A stretch of 64,000 nucleotides of DNA from Planctomycetaceae bacterium (GCA_011525745.1 WYBU01000137.1:1-64000), one strand, 5' to 3'; positions 22,602 through 32,721 are shown, counted from the first letter of the stretch. A program made the numbers and translations. The notes: a model not told the origin generated them from the sequence alone.

Positions 22602-23627
22602 ATGCCTTTCGCCCTTGTTTGCGCCATTGCGTTCTGCATGAATCAAAACGAGCCGACGACATCGGCCCCGGCGACTGCGCCGACGCTGACGTTCGAGTTG
22701 CAGCAGCCGCCGGATGCGGCGTTTCCTGAGAACTGGGCGTGGGAGGCGGAACTGGAGCGACTCGCCCGCCGCTGCGTCGAGGAGGTTCAGACCGCGCCCA
22801 ACGACGCCGCGCGATCGGATGCGGCGCTTCGCGCCGCCGCGCTGCTGCTGTCGCGACGGTGCGAGCCAGCGCTTTCACGCATGTTGCAGGGCATCGCGTC
22901 CCCGGAGGATGGCCGCACGCTGACAGCCAACGCCGAGGAGGCGCGGCGACTGCTGGCGGCCCGGCCCGTGTCGCAACCCGCCTCGGCGCCGGCCAATACA
23001 ACCGACAACACCGAGCCTTCGATCGCCGACGACGCCGAATACCTCGCGGCACTGGCCGACGCGCTGGCGGCGGTGGGCGAGTCGCCATCGATCGACGCCT
23101 CGGCCGACGAAGCCGTGCGCGGCCGGCTGACGGCGGCGGCGACAATCATCGCTCCGTATCTGGACGATGCGCGGCCGGCGGCGGCCGGGCTGGCGCGGCT
23201 GTTGCAGGCGACGTGTTATCGCCGCGCGGGCCGGGCGGACCGGGCGACGGAAGTGCTGGGCACGGGCGGCGGGCCGGATGCGATTCTGCCGTACGAAGTC
23301 TTCGCGCGGCTGGAGTATTGTCGTGCGCTGGCGGATCAGGGGTATCACGTGGCGGCGCTGGCCCTGGCCGCGCGGCTGGAAACGGGCGCGAGCGTGCGAA
23401 TTCCGCTGGAGCATCGGACGGCGGCGGTGCAGTCGTTTCGCAAGCTGCGGATGGAGTTGTGGCGGGCGTGGAGCGAACAGCTTCGTGCGGGCGATGACGC
23501 GGAACTGGTGAATCGCGCCAAGGCCCAGCGCGACCGGCTGGCGAAGTCGTTCAACACGCGCGGCCCGGTGCTGCTGTATCGTTTCGGACAGTTATTACCG
23601 CAGGATGACGAGACGGCGCGCGAATGA
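22602..23627 (+). CDS. exported helical-repeat hypothetical protein
   Basis: A 341-residue protein with a short hydrophobic start (MPFALVCAIAFCMNQ) that may be a lipoprotein-type or atypical signal, a Thr/Ala/Pro linker, then long Ala/Arg/Leu helices with TPR-like spacing (AAAGLARLLQATCYRRAGRA, EVFARLEYCRALADQGYHVA). No catalytic motif is visible. Proteins of this kind are common in planctomycetes as periplasmic assembly or scaffolding factors, but that is only suggestive. The 269 bases upstream hold no gene. Confidence 0.55.
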   Translation: MPFALVCAIAFCMNQNEPTTSAPATAPTLTFELQQPPDAAFPENWAWEAELERLARRCVEEVQTAPNDAARSDAALRAAALLLSRRCEPALSRMLQGIASPEDGRTLTANAEEARRLLAARPVSQPASAPANTTDNTEPSIADDAEYLAALADALAAVGESPSIDASADEAVRGRLTAAATIIAPYLDDARPAAAGLARLLQATCYRRAGRADRATEVLGTGGGPDAILPYEVFARLEYCRALADQGYHVAALALAARLETGASVRIPLEHRTAAVQSFRKLRMELWRAWSEQLRAGDDAELVNRAKAQRDRLAKSFNTRGPVLLYRFGQLLPQDDETARE

Positions 23628-23877
23628 TCCAAGCCCGCAGCGCACGCGCCGGGGTTCGCCCTTCGATCCGGGATTACGCCATGTGTCAATGTTGCGGAAT
23701 ATTCTCCGTAGGCGGCGTTCGGATTCCGCTTGCTTACGCTGCGCGGCTCTGATTCGCACTGGCTGAAGGCCCGTGGCACGCGAAGGACCGACATGGCCAG
23801 GCCCTCGCGAAAAGCGTTGCCTTAAATGGCTTGGATGATGTCGCGCGAGGGCTTGACCATGCCACCCATCAACCACG

Positions 23878-25032
23878 TCACCTCGACAACTTCGCGCTCT
23901 GGCGCACAAGCCGCAGCAGCGGATCGTACGTGCTGAACTCGTGCTCGAATGCGCGGTCGGCGTCGCGGACCAACGCCCGCGCGGTGATCACGGCGTTGTT
24001 GAACAGCCCCCATTTCAGTTGCACGATGCGCGATGATCGCGACGGCGTGTAGCGCAGCACGACGGCCAGCCGCGCGGTCCAGGCGCTGAGACGTTGCGGC
24101 TCGGCCCGCGCGTCCAGTCGCGCCGCCTGCGGCGGAATGAAGGCGGCGTACGATACGGCGGCGGTCGCCGCAACGGCGTCGTCGACGTGCACATACAGGG
24201 CCGACTTGATGAAATCGGTAAGTGCCGCGCACGCGGCGGATTGTTCGGCGGGTTCGAGAAAGTCGGCATCGGCGCGGGCGACCGGCCGCCAGGTTTCCAG
24301 CAGCGGCAGCGGTACGTGGACTTCGACGATCAGCCCCTCATCGGTGCGGTCGATGATGGCAAACACCGTCGTAAATCGCTGCGGCGCCGGCAGCATCGCG
24401 ATCGCGGCGGCCGGCTGCGAGGCGGCCGAGTCGCGCGACGAAGCGGGCGAGAACTCCAGCGTTTCGGCGTTGCCGCGGCTGGTCAGGCAGATCTCGCGCC
24501 CGGACCGATCGCCCGCGCGGCGCACGTCCAGGACCAGTTGCGATTGAATGCGCAGCGGCAACTCGGCGGCGCAGAGGCGAAACGTCAGGAACTGCCGCGG
24601 CGATTCGACGGCGTACTCCATCGTGTATCGCACGCGCAAGCGGCGCAGTCGATTCCACTCGAAGCGTTCCTCAAGCGCATCAGCCACGGCGGACGAAACC
24701 ACGCGGCCGGTCAACCGCCGCCCGCGCGTATCGTGAATCGCGAGCGCCTTCAGGACGCACGGCTCGTAGCGCGCCCGTGCGTCGTTGAGCCACGCGGCGG
24801 AACAAGCGTCGCTGCGCCGCCGGGCGGCCGGATCGAGATGCAACAAGTCCTCGGCGGGAACTTCCAGCGTTACGGCCAGCCGATCGTCGGCGACGGTTAC
24901 GGTTCCGCGGCTAACGGACAGATCGTGTCCGAAGGCGGACGCCGCGTGAAGCGCGATCGCAATCGCCGCGGCGGTTCGCGAAGCGGCAAAGCGAAGCGTA
25001 AGGGCATGTTTGACATGCCCGATTCGAGGCAA
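23878..25032 (-). CDS. exported hypothetical protein, start uncertain
   Basis: The clear part begins with a signal-like segment (AAAIAIALHAASAFGHD), then LSVSRGTVTVADDRLAVTLE and a series of beta-rich segments. Later parts (DRTDEGLIVEVHVPLPLLET) and a helical C-terminus give about 350 mature residues. The open frame continues upstream to 25203 but there runs through two copies of the family-B repeat, so a TTG at 25032 is a plausible start; no strong ribosome site was found. I recognise no family. The GHD after the signal cleavage site could bind metal. Confidence 0.55.
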   Translation of the reverse strand: MPRIGHVKHALTLRFAASRTAAAIAIALHAASAFGHDLSVSRGTVTVADDRLAVTLEVPAEDLLHLDPAARRRSDACSAAWLNDARARYEPCVLKALAIHDTRGRRLTGRVVSSAVADALEERFEWNRLRRLRVRYTMEYAVESPRQFLTFRLCAAELPLRIQSQLVLDVRRAGDRSGREICLTSRGNAETLEFSPASSRDSAASQPAAAIAMLPAPQRFTTVFAIIDRTDEGLIVEVHVPLPLLETWRPVARADADFLEPAEQSAACAALTDFIKSALYVHVDDAVAATAAVSYAAFIPPQAARLDARAEPQRLSAWTARLAVVLRYTPSRSSRIVQLKWGLFNNAVITARALVRDADRAFEHEFSTYDPLLRLVRQSAKLSR

Positions 25033-25076
25033 ACCGTTGCAGCCGAGTCGTTCGCTCGTCGCAACAGCCGATCGCC

Positions 25077-25140
25077 GCTCTCTCACGGTCGCGGTGCGGT
25101 GCAGGCGGCGCAGCCGCTCCCTCACGGTCGCGGTTCGGTT
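25077..25140 (+). repeat. dispersed repeat, family B, copies 2 and 3
   Basis: Two copies, 25077-25101 (GCTCTCTCACGGTCGCGG with GTGCGGTG) and 25116-25140 (GCTCCCTCACGGTCGCGG with TTCGGTT), lie head to tail. They sit at the end of the space between the exported protein and the mannosidase-like gene. Confidence 0.85.
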
Positions 25141-25189
25141 CATCCATTTTGAACACGTGCGGCGCGGCTCTGCCCGGTCCCATTCATAC

Positions 25190-28100
25190 TCATTCGGCCG
25201 CATGGATGTCGATCTCCGTGAAGAAGGTGCCCTGCCCCACGTCTTCGGTAATCCACAGCAACCAGCGATACGGGCCCAGCGCGCCTTCCTTCGCGCGGAT
25301 CGACGAAGCGTGCGCGCCGCCGCTGCCCAGCTCGGCCGTATTGACGACCGCCAGTAGCGTCCAGCCGCTGTCGGTGGCCGACTTGAATCCCGGATCGGGC
25401 ATCTTTTCGGCGTTCGACGCCCATACCGAGAAATACTGCGGCGCTCGGTTCGTGCGGTGACGCGAGAACGTGTTGATCCGGCCGATCTTCACGCTGCCGC
25501 GCAAATCGGCATAGAAGCGCCCCGCCTGGTCATACCACACACAGCGCTGCGTGTCGTCGTCGTTGCGGGCCGTCTCGCCGTCGTTCATTCGCGGAAGCGA
25601 CCCGTTGACCAGACCCGAGCCGCGATGCGGCGAATATTCGCCATCACCGTCGAACACGGCGAAAACGACGCCGTGGCCGGCGCTGCTGTCGGCGTAGTCG
25701 GTCGAGACCGGCTCGCCCAGCTTGAACTGGAAGTCCTCGCGGCGTTCGATCGCCGCGTCGGCCACCGGTGTGACGCCCTCGAAAACCGGCGGAGGCGGCG
25801 GCGGATAGACGTGTCGCAACTGCACCGGCCCGCGGTCGCTGAAATCGTCGTAAAGCGGCGCGGCCGGCCGCACGTCGTCGTTGTCGCCGCGGCCCACGCT
25901 GACTGCCAGCAGGCGGATCAGTTCGTTGTCGGGCAGCGTCATCTCGGTCGCGTCGGGCGGCAGGTCGAGCCGGTACTTGAACAGGTAGCTGAAGCGATAG
26001 GACTCGTTGCCGTGCGACGGATGGTGCCGGTGCGTGCAGAACCAGGCGATCGGATCGCGCTTGATGAAACCCGCCGTGATGCCGACGACGTTCCCGTCGC
26101 AGACGAAGTCCAGCTCGTCGAACGGCCGGTCCCAGACGCGATCGTCGAACTGGCCGATGAAGCCGGTCCAGCTCTGCACGCTGACGCTCGTGGTGCGGTC
26201 GCCGACGCGAAACGCCCCAGCGGTGTCCCGCGTCGCGGCCGCCAACAGATACACCGCGTCGTGGGGGCCGGGCGGCAGCGGCACGGTCTGCCCCTTGCAG
26301 ACGACCGCGTTTTTCCGGCCCGGCGCGGTCGGTCCCAGCTCGAAGGCGATGCCTTCGGAAACGATGCGGCGCGGGAGCATCTCGGCCGGAATCGTGCGAC
26401 CCTCGGCATCGAACGCACCATCGTCGAAGTCGCGATCGGCGCTGACGACGTCGGCGTCGTACGGCAGCGCGACGGGCGTGCTGCGCGGCCGCTCCAGTTT
26501 CACTGGCGCGGCCGCCAGTCGCAGCGAGAAGCTGCGCGGGCTGTAAGGAGTTATTTTGAGCGTGAGCTTGCCGCCATCGACCTTTGCTTCGCTGATGCGG
26601 CGCTCCTGGCCGTCGACTTCGTAGACATCCGCGATCGGCGCGGCGAACGACACTTCGACCGCGTCGGCCGACCGGCCCCACAACTCCTGAAGCCGCACGA
26701 TGATGCGGTCTTCGTCCTCGGCCAGCTTGACGGCGCGGACATCGACCTGCTCGGTGTTGACGTTCAGCAGCGACCACTCGCGGCCGAGCGGACCGGCATG
26801 CGCCGGCGCTTCGAAGGCGCGCAGCGGCTGATTGAGCCGCCGGCCCTGCCATTCGGTGCGCCCCTGCCGCCAGTCGCCGGCGTGGCCGTACACGGCGTAA
26901 ATCATTTCGTGCCGGCCCCAGTCCTGACTGTGCTGGTCGAGATAGCCCTTGCGCACGCCAGGCGTATACAGCAGCGTCAGCCGCACGGTGTTGTCGGATG
27001 GCTTGTCGGAGCCGTACTTGCTGTCTTCGAGGATCGACACGCCGTATTCGCTCCCGGCGTCGGTCAGGTCGAGCCACTCGTGCGACGGCACTTCGTACTT
27101 CGTCGGCTCGTTGTTGCCGCGGTCGATCGTGCCCATGCCCCAGTTGTACGTCGCCATCGGGTTCGACACGCTCAGCGGAAACGACGCCTTCAGGGCGCAC
27201 TCGGTCGATTGCCAGTCGATGTCGGTCTTGAACTCGACGCGCCGGCCGGCGTCGCCGCGGGTCAGCCGAATCTGCTGCGTGACGAACGAGTTGCGTCCGC
27301 CGCGGTGTATTTCGAGCGAAACGCGCACCGGTCCGCGCTCGACGATGCGCACCTTGACCGGACCGCGCAGCACGTCGATCGGCGGCTTTTGGCGGTCCTT
27401 CCAGTCCATGTTCCAAGCCGGCCAGTTCGCCGGCCGCTCGTAGGTGAAGACAAGCTGATGCGGCGCGGCCAGCAGCTCACGGCCGCCGGCCTTCTTGTCG
27501 ACGATCGACGCCACGTCGCCGGCCTCGTTGATCGTCACGCGGTAGTGTTCGTTCTCGATCGAGCCGGGCGAGATGTTCAGGCCGCCGGCGTCGGAAAACG
27601 CCGATTCGGCCGGGCGTACGTCGAACACGCCGAAACCGACCGGCGGGACATCGGCGATAAACAGTATCGTTAACGCCGCCCCGTCGCGCTTCAGGATCTG
27701 CGACGGCGTCTCGCGGCCACGCGCGTCGAAGACACGCACGGTTGCCGGGGCATTGCCGTCGAATCGCACCGTCGCTTCGACCGGGTCTTCACGTCGCCGG
27801 GCCAGCGGATTGAAGACGATCAGGGGTCGGTCCTCGGCACGCGTGTCCATCGCGCGGACCACGCCGCCGACGCCGTCGGTCAGCACCTCGGCGAAGCCGT
27901 TCATTCCGACCAACTCGTCGTTCCACGAGAACGTGTAGGCCCGCGGGATGCTCGTGCCCGGAAGGATGTCGTGCATCTGATTCGCCAGCGCCCGCACCCA
28001 GCTTCGGTACAGCTTCTCGCGCGGGTACTCGACGCCGCCCAGCCAATGCGCCGCCGTGGCCGCCCGCTCCGCCGCGTCGGCCAACTGTTCGTTCTTGCGG

Positions 28101-29086
28101 TTCCAGCGCTTCATGTAGGACTGCGACGTGAGCGTGCCGGCGGAGTGCTCGGTCAAAAGCAGGTCGCCCTTGTAGCGCGGCAGGCGCGCCTTCATCTCGG
28201 GAGTGATGTCCTTGAACATCTGATCCGACGACACCAGCGCCACGCGAATCGGAGCGTCTTCGAGCTTCGCGCTGGCCAGGTAGTTTGCCACGTCTTCTTC
28301 GTGCGGCGCGCCGCCCGTGTCGCCGACGCCGTAGTAGTGGTAGTCGGCCCAGACGCCGTACTTCTCACCATTCTCGTCGATGCGCTTCGTCCAGGTCGGA
28401 TTCGTGTGGACCGGGCCTTTGATCGCCCCGACGTACGGGCCGGGGTCCAGCGCGGCGAGCACCGAGCGGCCGTCCGGTCCTTCCCACACGCCGATCTTGA
28501 ACGGAATGCCGACGGCCGATCCCCACGTCAGCTTCTGCGTCGAGAAACCCAGCAGGCCGCAGTGCGCCCAGATCGACGGCATCGAGGCGGGGAAACCGAA
28601 ACAGTCGGGCAGCATGAAATCGACGCTCTCCTTGCCGAATTCTCGGCGGAAGAACTGGTTGCCGTAGAGCACGTGGCGGATGATCGACTCGGGCGACGGG
28701 ACATTAACGTCGCCTTCATCCACCGACGAGCCGGAGACGTACCAGCGGCCTTCGCGAATGTGCCGCTTGAGCTGCTCGTACAGATCGGGGTAGTACTCGC
28801 TCATCATCTCGTAGCGGACGGTGCCGGTGAAGTTGAATACGTAGCCGGGGTACTTCTCGAACCGCTCGAAGTTCTGTTCGAGGGTGTCGCGTACGAAGCG
28901 GTCGATGGTCGTGCAGAAGTCCCAGCGCCATTGCGTGTCGAGATGGGCGTAGCCGACGCAGTAGAGCACCTTGTCCTTCGTCAGATCGAACCGCGGAGCG
29001 TCGGCCGTCGGAGCGGCCAAAAGCAGCGGCGACACAGTCGCGACGAGCGTGACGGTGAGCATTCGCGAGATTGTCCGGGTGAGCAT
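25190..29086 (-). CDS. exported GH38 alpha-mannosidase-like glycoside hydrolase
   Basis: A 1298-residue protein. A signal peptide (MLTVTLVATVSPLLLAAPTA) precedes the GH38 catalytic domain. The zinc motif is AHLDTQWRWD (His48, Asp50), followed by VSGSSVDEGDVNVPSPESII and FMLPDCFGFPASMP, whose Asp is the expected nucleophile. The mid-helical domain and a large beta-sandwich region follow, to about residue 860. The last 400 residues form further beta domains that include VAWFCTHRHHP-like His-rich segments and a Ser/Tyr-rich end, longer than classical GH38 enzymes. It would act on mannose-containing glycans outside the cytoplasm. AGCGTCACATGC precedes the start without a strong ribosome site. Confidence 0.85.
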   Translation of the reverse strand: MLTRTISRMLTVTLVATVSPLLLAAPTADAPRFDLTKDKVLYCVGYAHLDTQWRWDFCTTIDRFVRDTLEQNFERFEKYPGYVFNFTGTVRYEMMSEYYPDLYEQLKRHIREGRWYVSGSSVDEGDVNVPSPESIIRHVLYGNQFFRREFGKESVDFMLPDCFGFPASMPSIWAHCGLLGFSTQKLTWGSAVGIPFKIGVWEGPDGRSVLAALDPGPYVGAIKGPVHTNPTWTKRIDENGEKYGVWADYHYYGVGDTGGAPHEEDVANYLASAKLEDAPIRVALVSSDQMFKDITPEMKARLPRYKGDLLLTEHSAGTLTSQSYMKRWNRKNEQLADAAERAATAAHWLGGVEYPREKLYRSWVRALANQMHDILPGTSIPRAYTFSWNDELVGMNGFAEVLTDGVGGVVRAMDTRAEDRPLIVFNPLARRREDPVEATVRFDGNAPATVRVFDARGRETPSQILKRDGAALTILFIADVPPVGFGVFDVRPAESAFSDAGGLNISPGSIENEHYRVTINEAGDVASIVDKKAGGRELLAAPHQLVFTYERPANWPAWNMDWKDRQKPPIDVLRGPVKVRIVERGPVRVSLEIHRGGRNSFVTQQIRLTRGDAGRRVEFKTDIDWQSTECALKASFPLSVSNPMATYNWGMGTIDRGNNEPTKYEVPSHEWLDLTDAGSEYGVSILEDSKYGSDKPSDNTVRLTLLYTPGVRKGYLDQHSQDWGRHEMIYAVYGHAGDWRQGRTEWQGRRLNQPLRAFEAPAHAGPLGREWSLLNVNTEQVDVRAVKLAEDEDRIIVRLQELWGRSADAVEVSFAAPIADVYEVDGQERRISEAKVDGGKLTLKITPYSPRSFSLRLAAAPVKLERPRSTPVALPYDADVVSADRDFDDGAFDAEGRTIPAEMLPRRIVSEGIAFELGPTAPGRKNAVVCKGQTVPLPPGPHDAVYLLAAATRDTAGAFRVGDRTTSVSVQSWTGFIGQFDDRVWDRPFDELDFVCDGNVVGITAGFIKRDPIAWFCTHRHHPSHGNESYRFSYLFKYRLDLPPDATEMTLPDNELIRLLAVSVGRGDNDDVRPAAPLYDDFSDRGPVQLRHVYPPPPPPVFEGVTPVADAAIERREDFQFKLGEPVSTDYADSSAGHGVVFAVFDGDGEYSPHRGSGLVNGSLPRMNDGETARNDDDTQRCVWYDQAGRFYADLRGSVKIGRINTFSRHRTNRAPQYFSVWASNAEKMPDPGFKSATDSGWTLLAVVNTAELGSGGAHASSIRAKEGALGPYRWLLWITEDVGQGTFFTEIDIHAAE

Positions 29087-29274
29087 GTGACGCTCCCTCC
29101 CTCGGAACAGTCCGAGATCGTGGAAACGGTGTGCAATTTCAGGGAACCAGTCGTGAGTGTATCGACGATGAAAGCTCCGCTCAATGCGGGAAGCCGGGGC
29201 GGTCGCGCGCGACGACGTTCAACGTGGCCAAGCCCTCGCGAACACGCTTCTTTTGGCAATTGTGCCGGGAAGCA

Positions 29275-30477
29275 CTACGTTGTATCCCGCGCCTGTATCG
29301 ATCCCCCGTGGACGCGGTACGCGTCGCCGCGCCACGACACGCGCGCGGGCGTCAATCGCGCCCACAAGGCGGCCGCGACGATGACCATCACGCCGAGGAC
29401 CGAGAGTGGATAGAGCAACAGGTATCGCCGATCGCACTTCGGCATTCCGAAGAACCGAACGCTGACGCTGAACAGCGCGAACAGGTGCGCCGCCGCGCCG
29501 ATCATCCAGGCCGGCGTCCACGCGTCGCGCGCGCCGCCGTTCAGGCGCGCGGCACAAATCGCCGCCACGACCATCGGCGCCAGCGATCCGATCAGCAGCC
29601 ACAACAGGCAGCCGGCCAGTTCCGCCGGCCTCAACACGCCCACGTAGATGCGCCGCCAGCCGCGCACCACTTCCCGCAGGCCGCCGTACATGCGCACGCG
29701 AACGAGTTCGACGCCCAGTGAGGACCCGACTTCAAAACCGTCGGCCGCCGCGGCGGTCGCCAGCGCGACGTCTTCGATCAGCGCGGTGCGCACGCGAGCG
29801 TGTCCGCCGAAGGCGTCGTAGATCGTGCGTTGCAGAAGCAGAAACTGCCCGTTGGCGAACGCCCGACGGCCCCGCGACCGCAGCGCCGCACGGCCGTAGC
29901 ACAGCACGATCATCGCGCCGCACAGCGGCACGAGCAGCTTCTCCCAGAACCCGACGCTGCCATCGCGCGGCCAGAGGCTGAAAGCGTCCAGCCGTTCGCG
30001 CTGTGCGTAACTCACGGCGGAGGCGACGGCGGTCTCGGACAACCGCACGTCGGCGTCCAGGAACAGCAGCCATTCGCCGCGCGCCTGGCGCGCTCCCAGG
30101 GAGCACGCATGTGACTTGCCCATCCAGCCGTGGGGCAGCATTTGGTTGTGAATCACGCGGCATCGCGCGTCGCGCGCGGCCGCCCGCTCGGCGATAGCGC
30201 CGGTGTCGTCGGTCGAGCGGTCGTTGACGATGATGACTTCGAGCGCCACGCCCCGCTGGGCCAGGGCGGTTTCGACACAGTCGGCGATGTTGCGGGCCTC
30301 GTTTCGGGACGGGATGACGATGCTGACAAACGGTTCGCTCGGCGCGCTGATCGCGGCGTTCCCGTAGATGGGCAGGCAGGCGCGGCGCTGCGCGTCGCTG
30401 ATTCGCGGATGGAACACGAGCCACGCGACAATCAGCGTCCACTGGACGGCGTACGCGGCGCACAACATGGCCGTCAC
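29275..30477 (-). CDS. membrane GT2 glycosyltransferase (CrtQ/HpnB-like)
   Basis: A 400-residue protein with an N-terminal membrane helix, a GT-A domain (about 50-280) and C-terminal helices. GT2 motifs are VSIVIPSRNEARNI, VNDRSTDDT, LLFLDADVRL (DxD) and GGHARVRTALIEDV. The C-terminal membrane helices (from about 285) fit HpnB- or CrtQ-type enzymes that glycosylate lipids; the acceptor is unknown, and no hopanoid gene set is nearby. It overlaps the response-regulator gene by 4 nt, so the enzyme may be co-regulated with that pair. Confidence 0.85.
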   Translation of the reverse strand: MTAMLCAAYAVQWTLIVAWLVFHPRISDAQRRACLPIYGNAAISAPSEPFVSIVIPSRNEARNIADCVETALAQRGVALEVIIVNDRSTDDTGAIAERAAARDARCRVIHNQMLPHGWMGKSHACSLGARQARGEWLLFLDADVRLSETAVASAVSYAQRERLDAFSLWPRDGSVGFWEKLLVPLCGAMIVLCYGRAALRSRGRRAFANGQFLLLQRTIYDAFGGHARVRTALIEDVALATAAAADGFEVGSSLGVELVRVRMYGGLREVVRGWRRIYVGVLRPAELAGCLLWLLIGSLAPMVVAAICAARLNGGARDAWTPAWMIGAAAHLFALFSVSVRFFGMPKCDRRYLLLYPLSVLGVMVIVAAALWARLTPARVSWRGDAYRVHGGSIQARDTT

Positions 30478-31106
30478 GGGACGTAGCCCTGCACGCGATA
30501 GGTATGAAGCTTGTTGTAGAGCGTTCGCAGGCTGATGCCGAGCTGTCGCGCGGCGGCGGGCTTGTTGCCCTGATGGCGGTGCAACGCCGCGAGGATTTCT
30601 TCTCGCTCAATCTCCTCCAGGCTGCGGCCTACGCCGGGCGTTGACGCGGCGACCGGCTCGCGACCCTCGGCGGGATCCGCGACGGCGCGCATCGGCGGCG
30701 GCGGCGCCACCTCGGCCGCGCCGCGACGTTTGACCAGTATCCGCGCCAGGACCGCCTCGATTTCCGCCAGGCTGCACGGCTTCGTCAGGTAGTCGTCGGC
30801 GTCCCAGCGCAGCGCCTGCACGGCCGTTTCCAACGTGCTGAAGCCCGTCAGAATGACAACCGCCAGATCCAATTCGTTCTCATGAAGTCGTTCGAACAGC
30901 GACATCCCGTTCTGGCCCGGCAGATTCAGATCGAGGATGATCGTGTCGAAAGTCGCAGCGGCCAGTTCCGGCCAGGCGTCCTCCGCGGAGCGAAAGCCGC
31001 GCGCGGCATGGCCCATCGCCTTGATCTCGCGCACCAGCAGATCGCGCAATCGCGATTCATCCTCAACGACGCAGACGCGCAACCCCTCGATGGACTCGGC
31101 ACTCAT
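30474..31106 (-). CDS. two-domain response regulator with Fis-type HTH
   Basis: A 210-residue regulator. The receiver (about 8-125) has Asp59 in IILDLNLPGQNG, and LTGFSTLE and the Lys of YLTKPCS complete the active site. A short Pro/Ala linker leads to a Fis-type HTH (EEILAALHRHQGNKPAAARQ, then LGISLRTLYNKLH). The AAA+ domain of NtrC proteins is absent, so this is an ActR/RegA-type regulator that should act with sigma-70 promoters. It overlaps the kinase gene upstream by 4 nt and the glycosyltransferase by 4 nt. Confidence 0.9.
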   Translation of the reverse strand: MSAESIEGLRVCVVEDESRLRDLLVREIKAMGHAARGFRSAEDAWPELAAATFDTIILDLNLPGQNGMSLFERLHENELDLAVVILTGFSTLETAVQALRWDADDYLTKPCSLAEIEAVLARILVKRRGAAEVAPPPPMRAVADPAEGREPVAASTPGVGRSLEEIEREEILAALHRHQGNKPAAARQLGISLRTLYNKLHTYRVQGYVP

Positions 31107-32680
31107 GAATGTGGCTCCTCCGCGGCCGGAAGGCGCAACGTGAAAACGCTTCCCTTGCCCGGCCCGTCGCTGGCCGCCAGCAACACGCCCTGATGCCTCC
31201 GCACGATGGCGTGACTGATGGCCAGACCCAGCCCGACGCCCGGCGGATTGCGACGCGTCGTGAAAAACGGCTCAAAAACGTGCTCGGCCGTCTCCGGCGT
31301 CATCCCGCAACCGTTGTCGTAAACGCACAGCTCGACCCATCCGTTATCGCGCCGAGCGCGCAACTCCACCCGGCCATTGATCTGCGAGACCGCCGCGAGG
31401 GCGTTCATGGCCAGATTGAGCAACACGCGCTTCAGCTCCGGCTCCGAACCAGCCACCAGCAGTTGATCGTCGGCGTCGCCGCTGGTTTCGATGAGGACGT
31501 GCCGGCTGTCGGGCGCCAGCCGCAGCACGTCCGTGACGCCGTGAATGATCTGCCACATCGAAACGGCGCCTCGCGACTGATCGCCGGGTCGCGCCAGGTC
31601 GAGCAGGTCCTGGGTAATCTTCTTACAGCGAAAGGCCTCTTCGCGAATGATCTCCAGATCGTGCGTCAGCGCGGCGGGGTCGATCGCGCCGCCGCCGCCT
31701 GAGCGCAGCCGCCTCAGCAGCGACTCCGCGTGACCGGACATGATGGCCAGGGGATTGTTGATTTCATGCGCCACGCCCGCGGCCAGGAATCCCACGCCGG
31801 CCAGTCGCTCGGAAACCGCCAACTGTTTGCTCTGTTCGGCGACGCGCCGCTCCAGGTCACGGTACAGCGATTCGAGTTCGGCCGCCATCCGGTTGAAATC
31901 GCCCTGTAGATCGGTGAACTCCGCGTCGCCGCGCGGCGACAGCCGCACCGACAGATCGCCGCCCGTCAAGCGGCGCACGCCGTCGCGCACGTACGTGAGC
32001 GGCCCGATGACGCTCCGGTAATGACTCGTGCAGATGATCACCGCCGAGCCGAGCGTCGCCGCGAACAGCCCCGCCAGCAGCGCCAGCATCAGGCCGAAGC
32101 GAGATCGCGTCTGATCGTTCGTGATCTTGGCGGCGCGTTCCAGTTCGTCCATCAGATTCGACAGAGCACGGCGTGCGGCGGCCAGGCGTTCGGTATCGAT
32201 GGGTCCCTCACGTGCTTCCGCCAGGTGAGCGCGCATGGCGCGGATGGCATCCCGGGCGCGCAATGCGAGGTCGCGCTCGGCCGAGGCGTGCTTGGCGTCG
32301 AACTGGCTCTCCAGCGATGTTTGCAGGGCGTCGAACTCGTCCAGTTGGGCGATGGCGCGATCCAGGTCGACCGCGGCACTGTCGCGCAGTCCCTGTTCGA
32401 GGTGCGTGGTGGCGGCCCAGACATTCCGCTCGACGTCGCGCATCTCGACGAACTCGGTGAATTCCTCGTGCGCGGACTCGGCCATGCGCTGAAGGATGAG
32501 CAGCGCCCAGATTGCGGCGCCGCCGGCCGCGACCAGCGTCACCGTCAGCGCCGCCAGCGTGCCGATGGTCTTTCGCGCAAGTGTCCGATTGGATCCCAAG
32601 ACCGCGGACTCTGAGAATGCGACACGAAGCACAGCGTGACCCCGCCGTTCGATACAGGCGGCTTCGTGCAATGTTTGCAA
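31103..32680 (-). CDS. membrane histidine kinase with HAMP domain
   Basis: A 525-residue kinase that forms a pair with the regulator at 30474. The first membrane helix lies at about 38-63 (IGTLAALTVTLVAAGGAAIW), a helical periplasmic domain rich in Glu/Arg/Leu follows, then a second membrane helix and HAMP. The phospho-acceptor His is in AAGVAHEINNPLAIM and the ATPase has LNLAMNALAAV and DNGCGMTPE. The sensor has no CxxC, PAS or Cache signature. A GTG start near residue 20 would fit the helix position better than the first ATG. Confidence 0.88.
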   Translation of the reverse strand: MQTLHEAACIERRGHAVLRVAFSESAVLGSNRTLARKTIGTLAALTVTLVAAGGAAIWALLILQRMAESAHEEFTEFVEMRDVERNVWAATTHLEQGLRDSAAVDLDRAIAQLDEFDALQTSLESQFDAKHASAERDLALRARDAIRAMRAHLAEAREGPIDTERLAAARRALSNLMDELERAAKITNDQTRSRFGLMLALLAGLFAATLGSAVIICTSHYRSVIGPLTYVRDGVRRLTGGDLSVRLSPRGDAEFTDLQGDFNRMAAELESLYRDLERRVAEQSKQLAVSERLAGVGFLAAGVAHEINNPLAIMSGHAESLLRRLRSGGGGAIDPAALTHDLEIIREEAFRCKKITQDLLDLARPGDQSRGAVSMWQIIHGVTDVLRLAPDSRHVLIETSGDADDQLLVAGSEPELKRVLLNLAMNALAAVSQINGRVELRARRDNGWVELCVYDNGCGMTPETAEHVFEPFFTTRRNPPGVGLGLAISHAIVRRHQGVLLAASDGPGKGSVFTLRLPAAEEPHS

Positions 32681-32686
32681 TCGCCT

Positions 32687-32702
32687 GAGTCGCTCGCGAC
32701 TC
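32687..32702. promoter_or_regulatory. 16-bp dyad between divergent genes
   Basis: GAGTCGC-TC-GCGACTC is a perfect inverted repeat with a two-base centre. It sits in the 41-bp gap between the kinase gene (minus) and the cytochrome operon (plus), where a shared operator is expected. Confidence 0.5.
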
Positions 32703-32721
32703 CCTTACTATTGTACGTTCG

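Noticed and set aside
25457-27673. 738-codon plus-strand frame
   Set aside because: Antisense shadow of the GH38 gene, with low-complexity Arg/Val composition.
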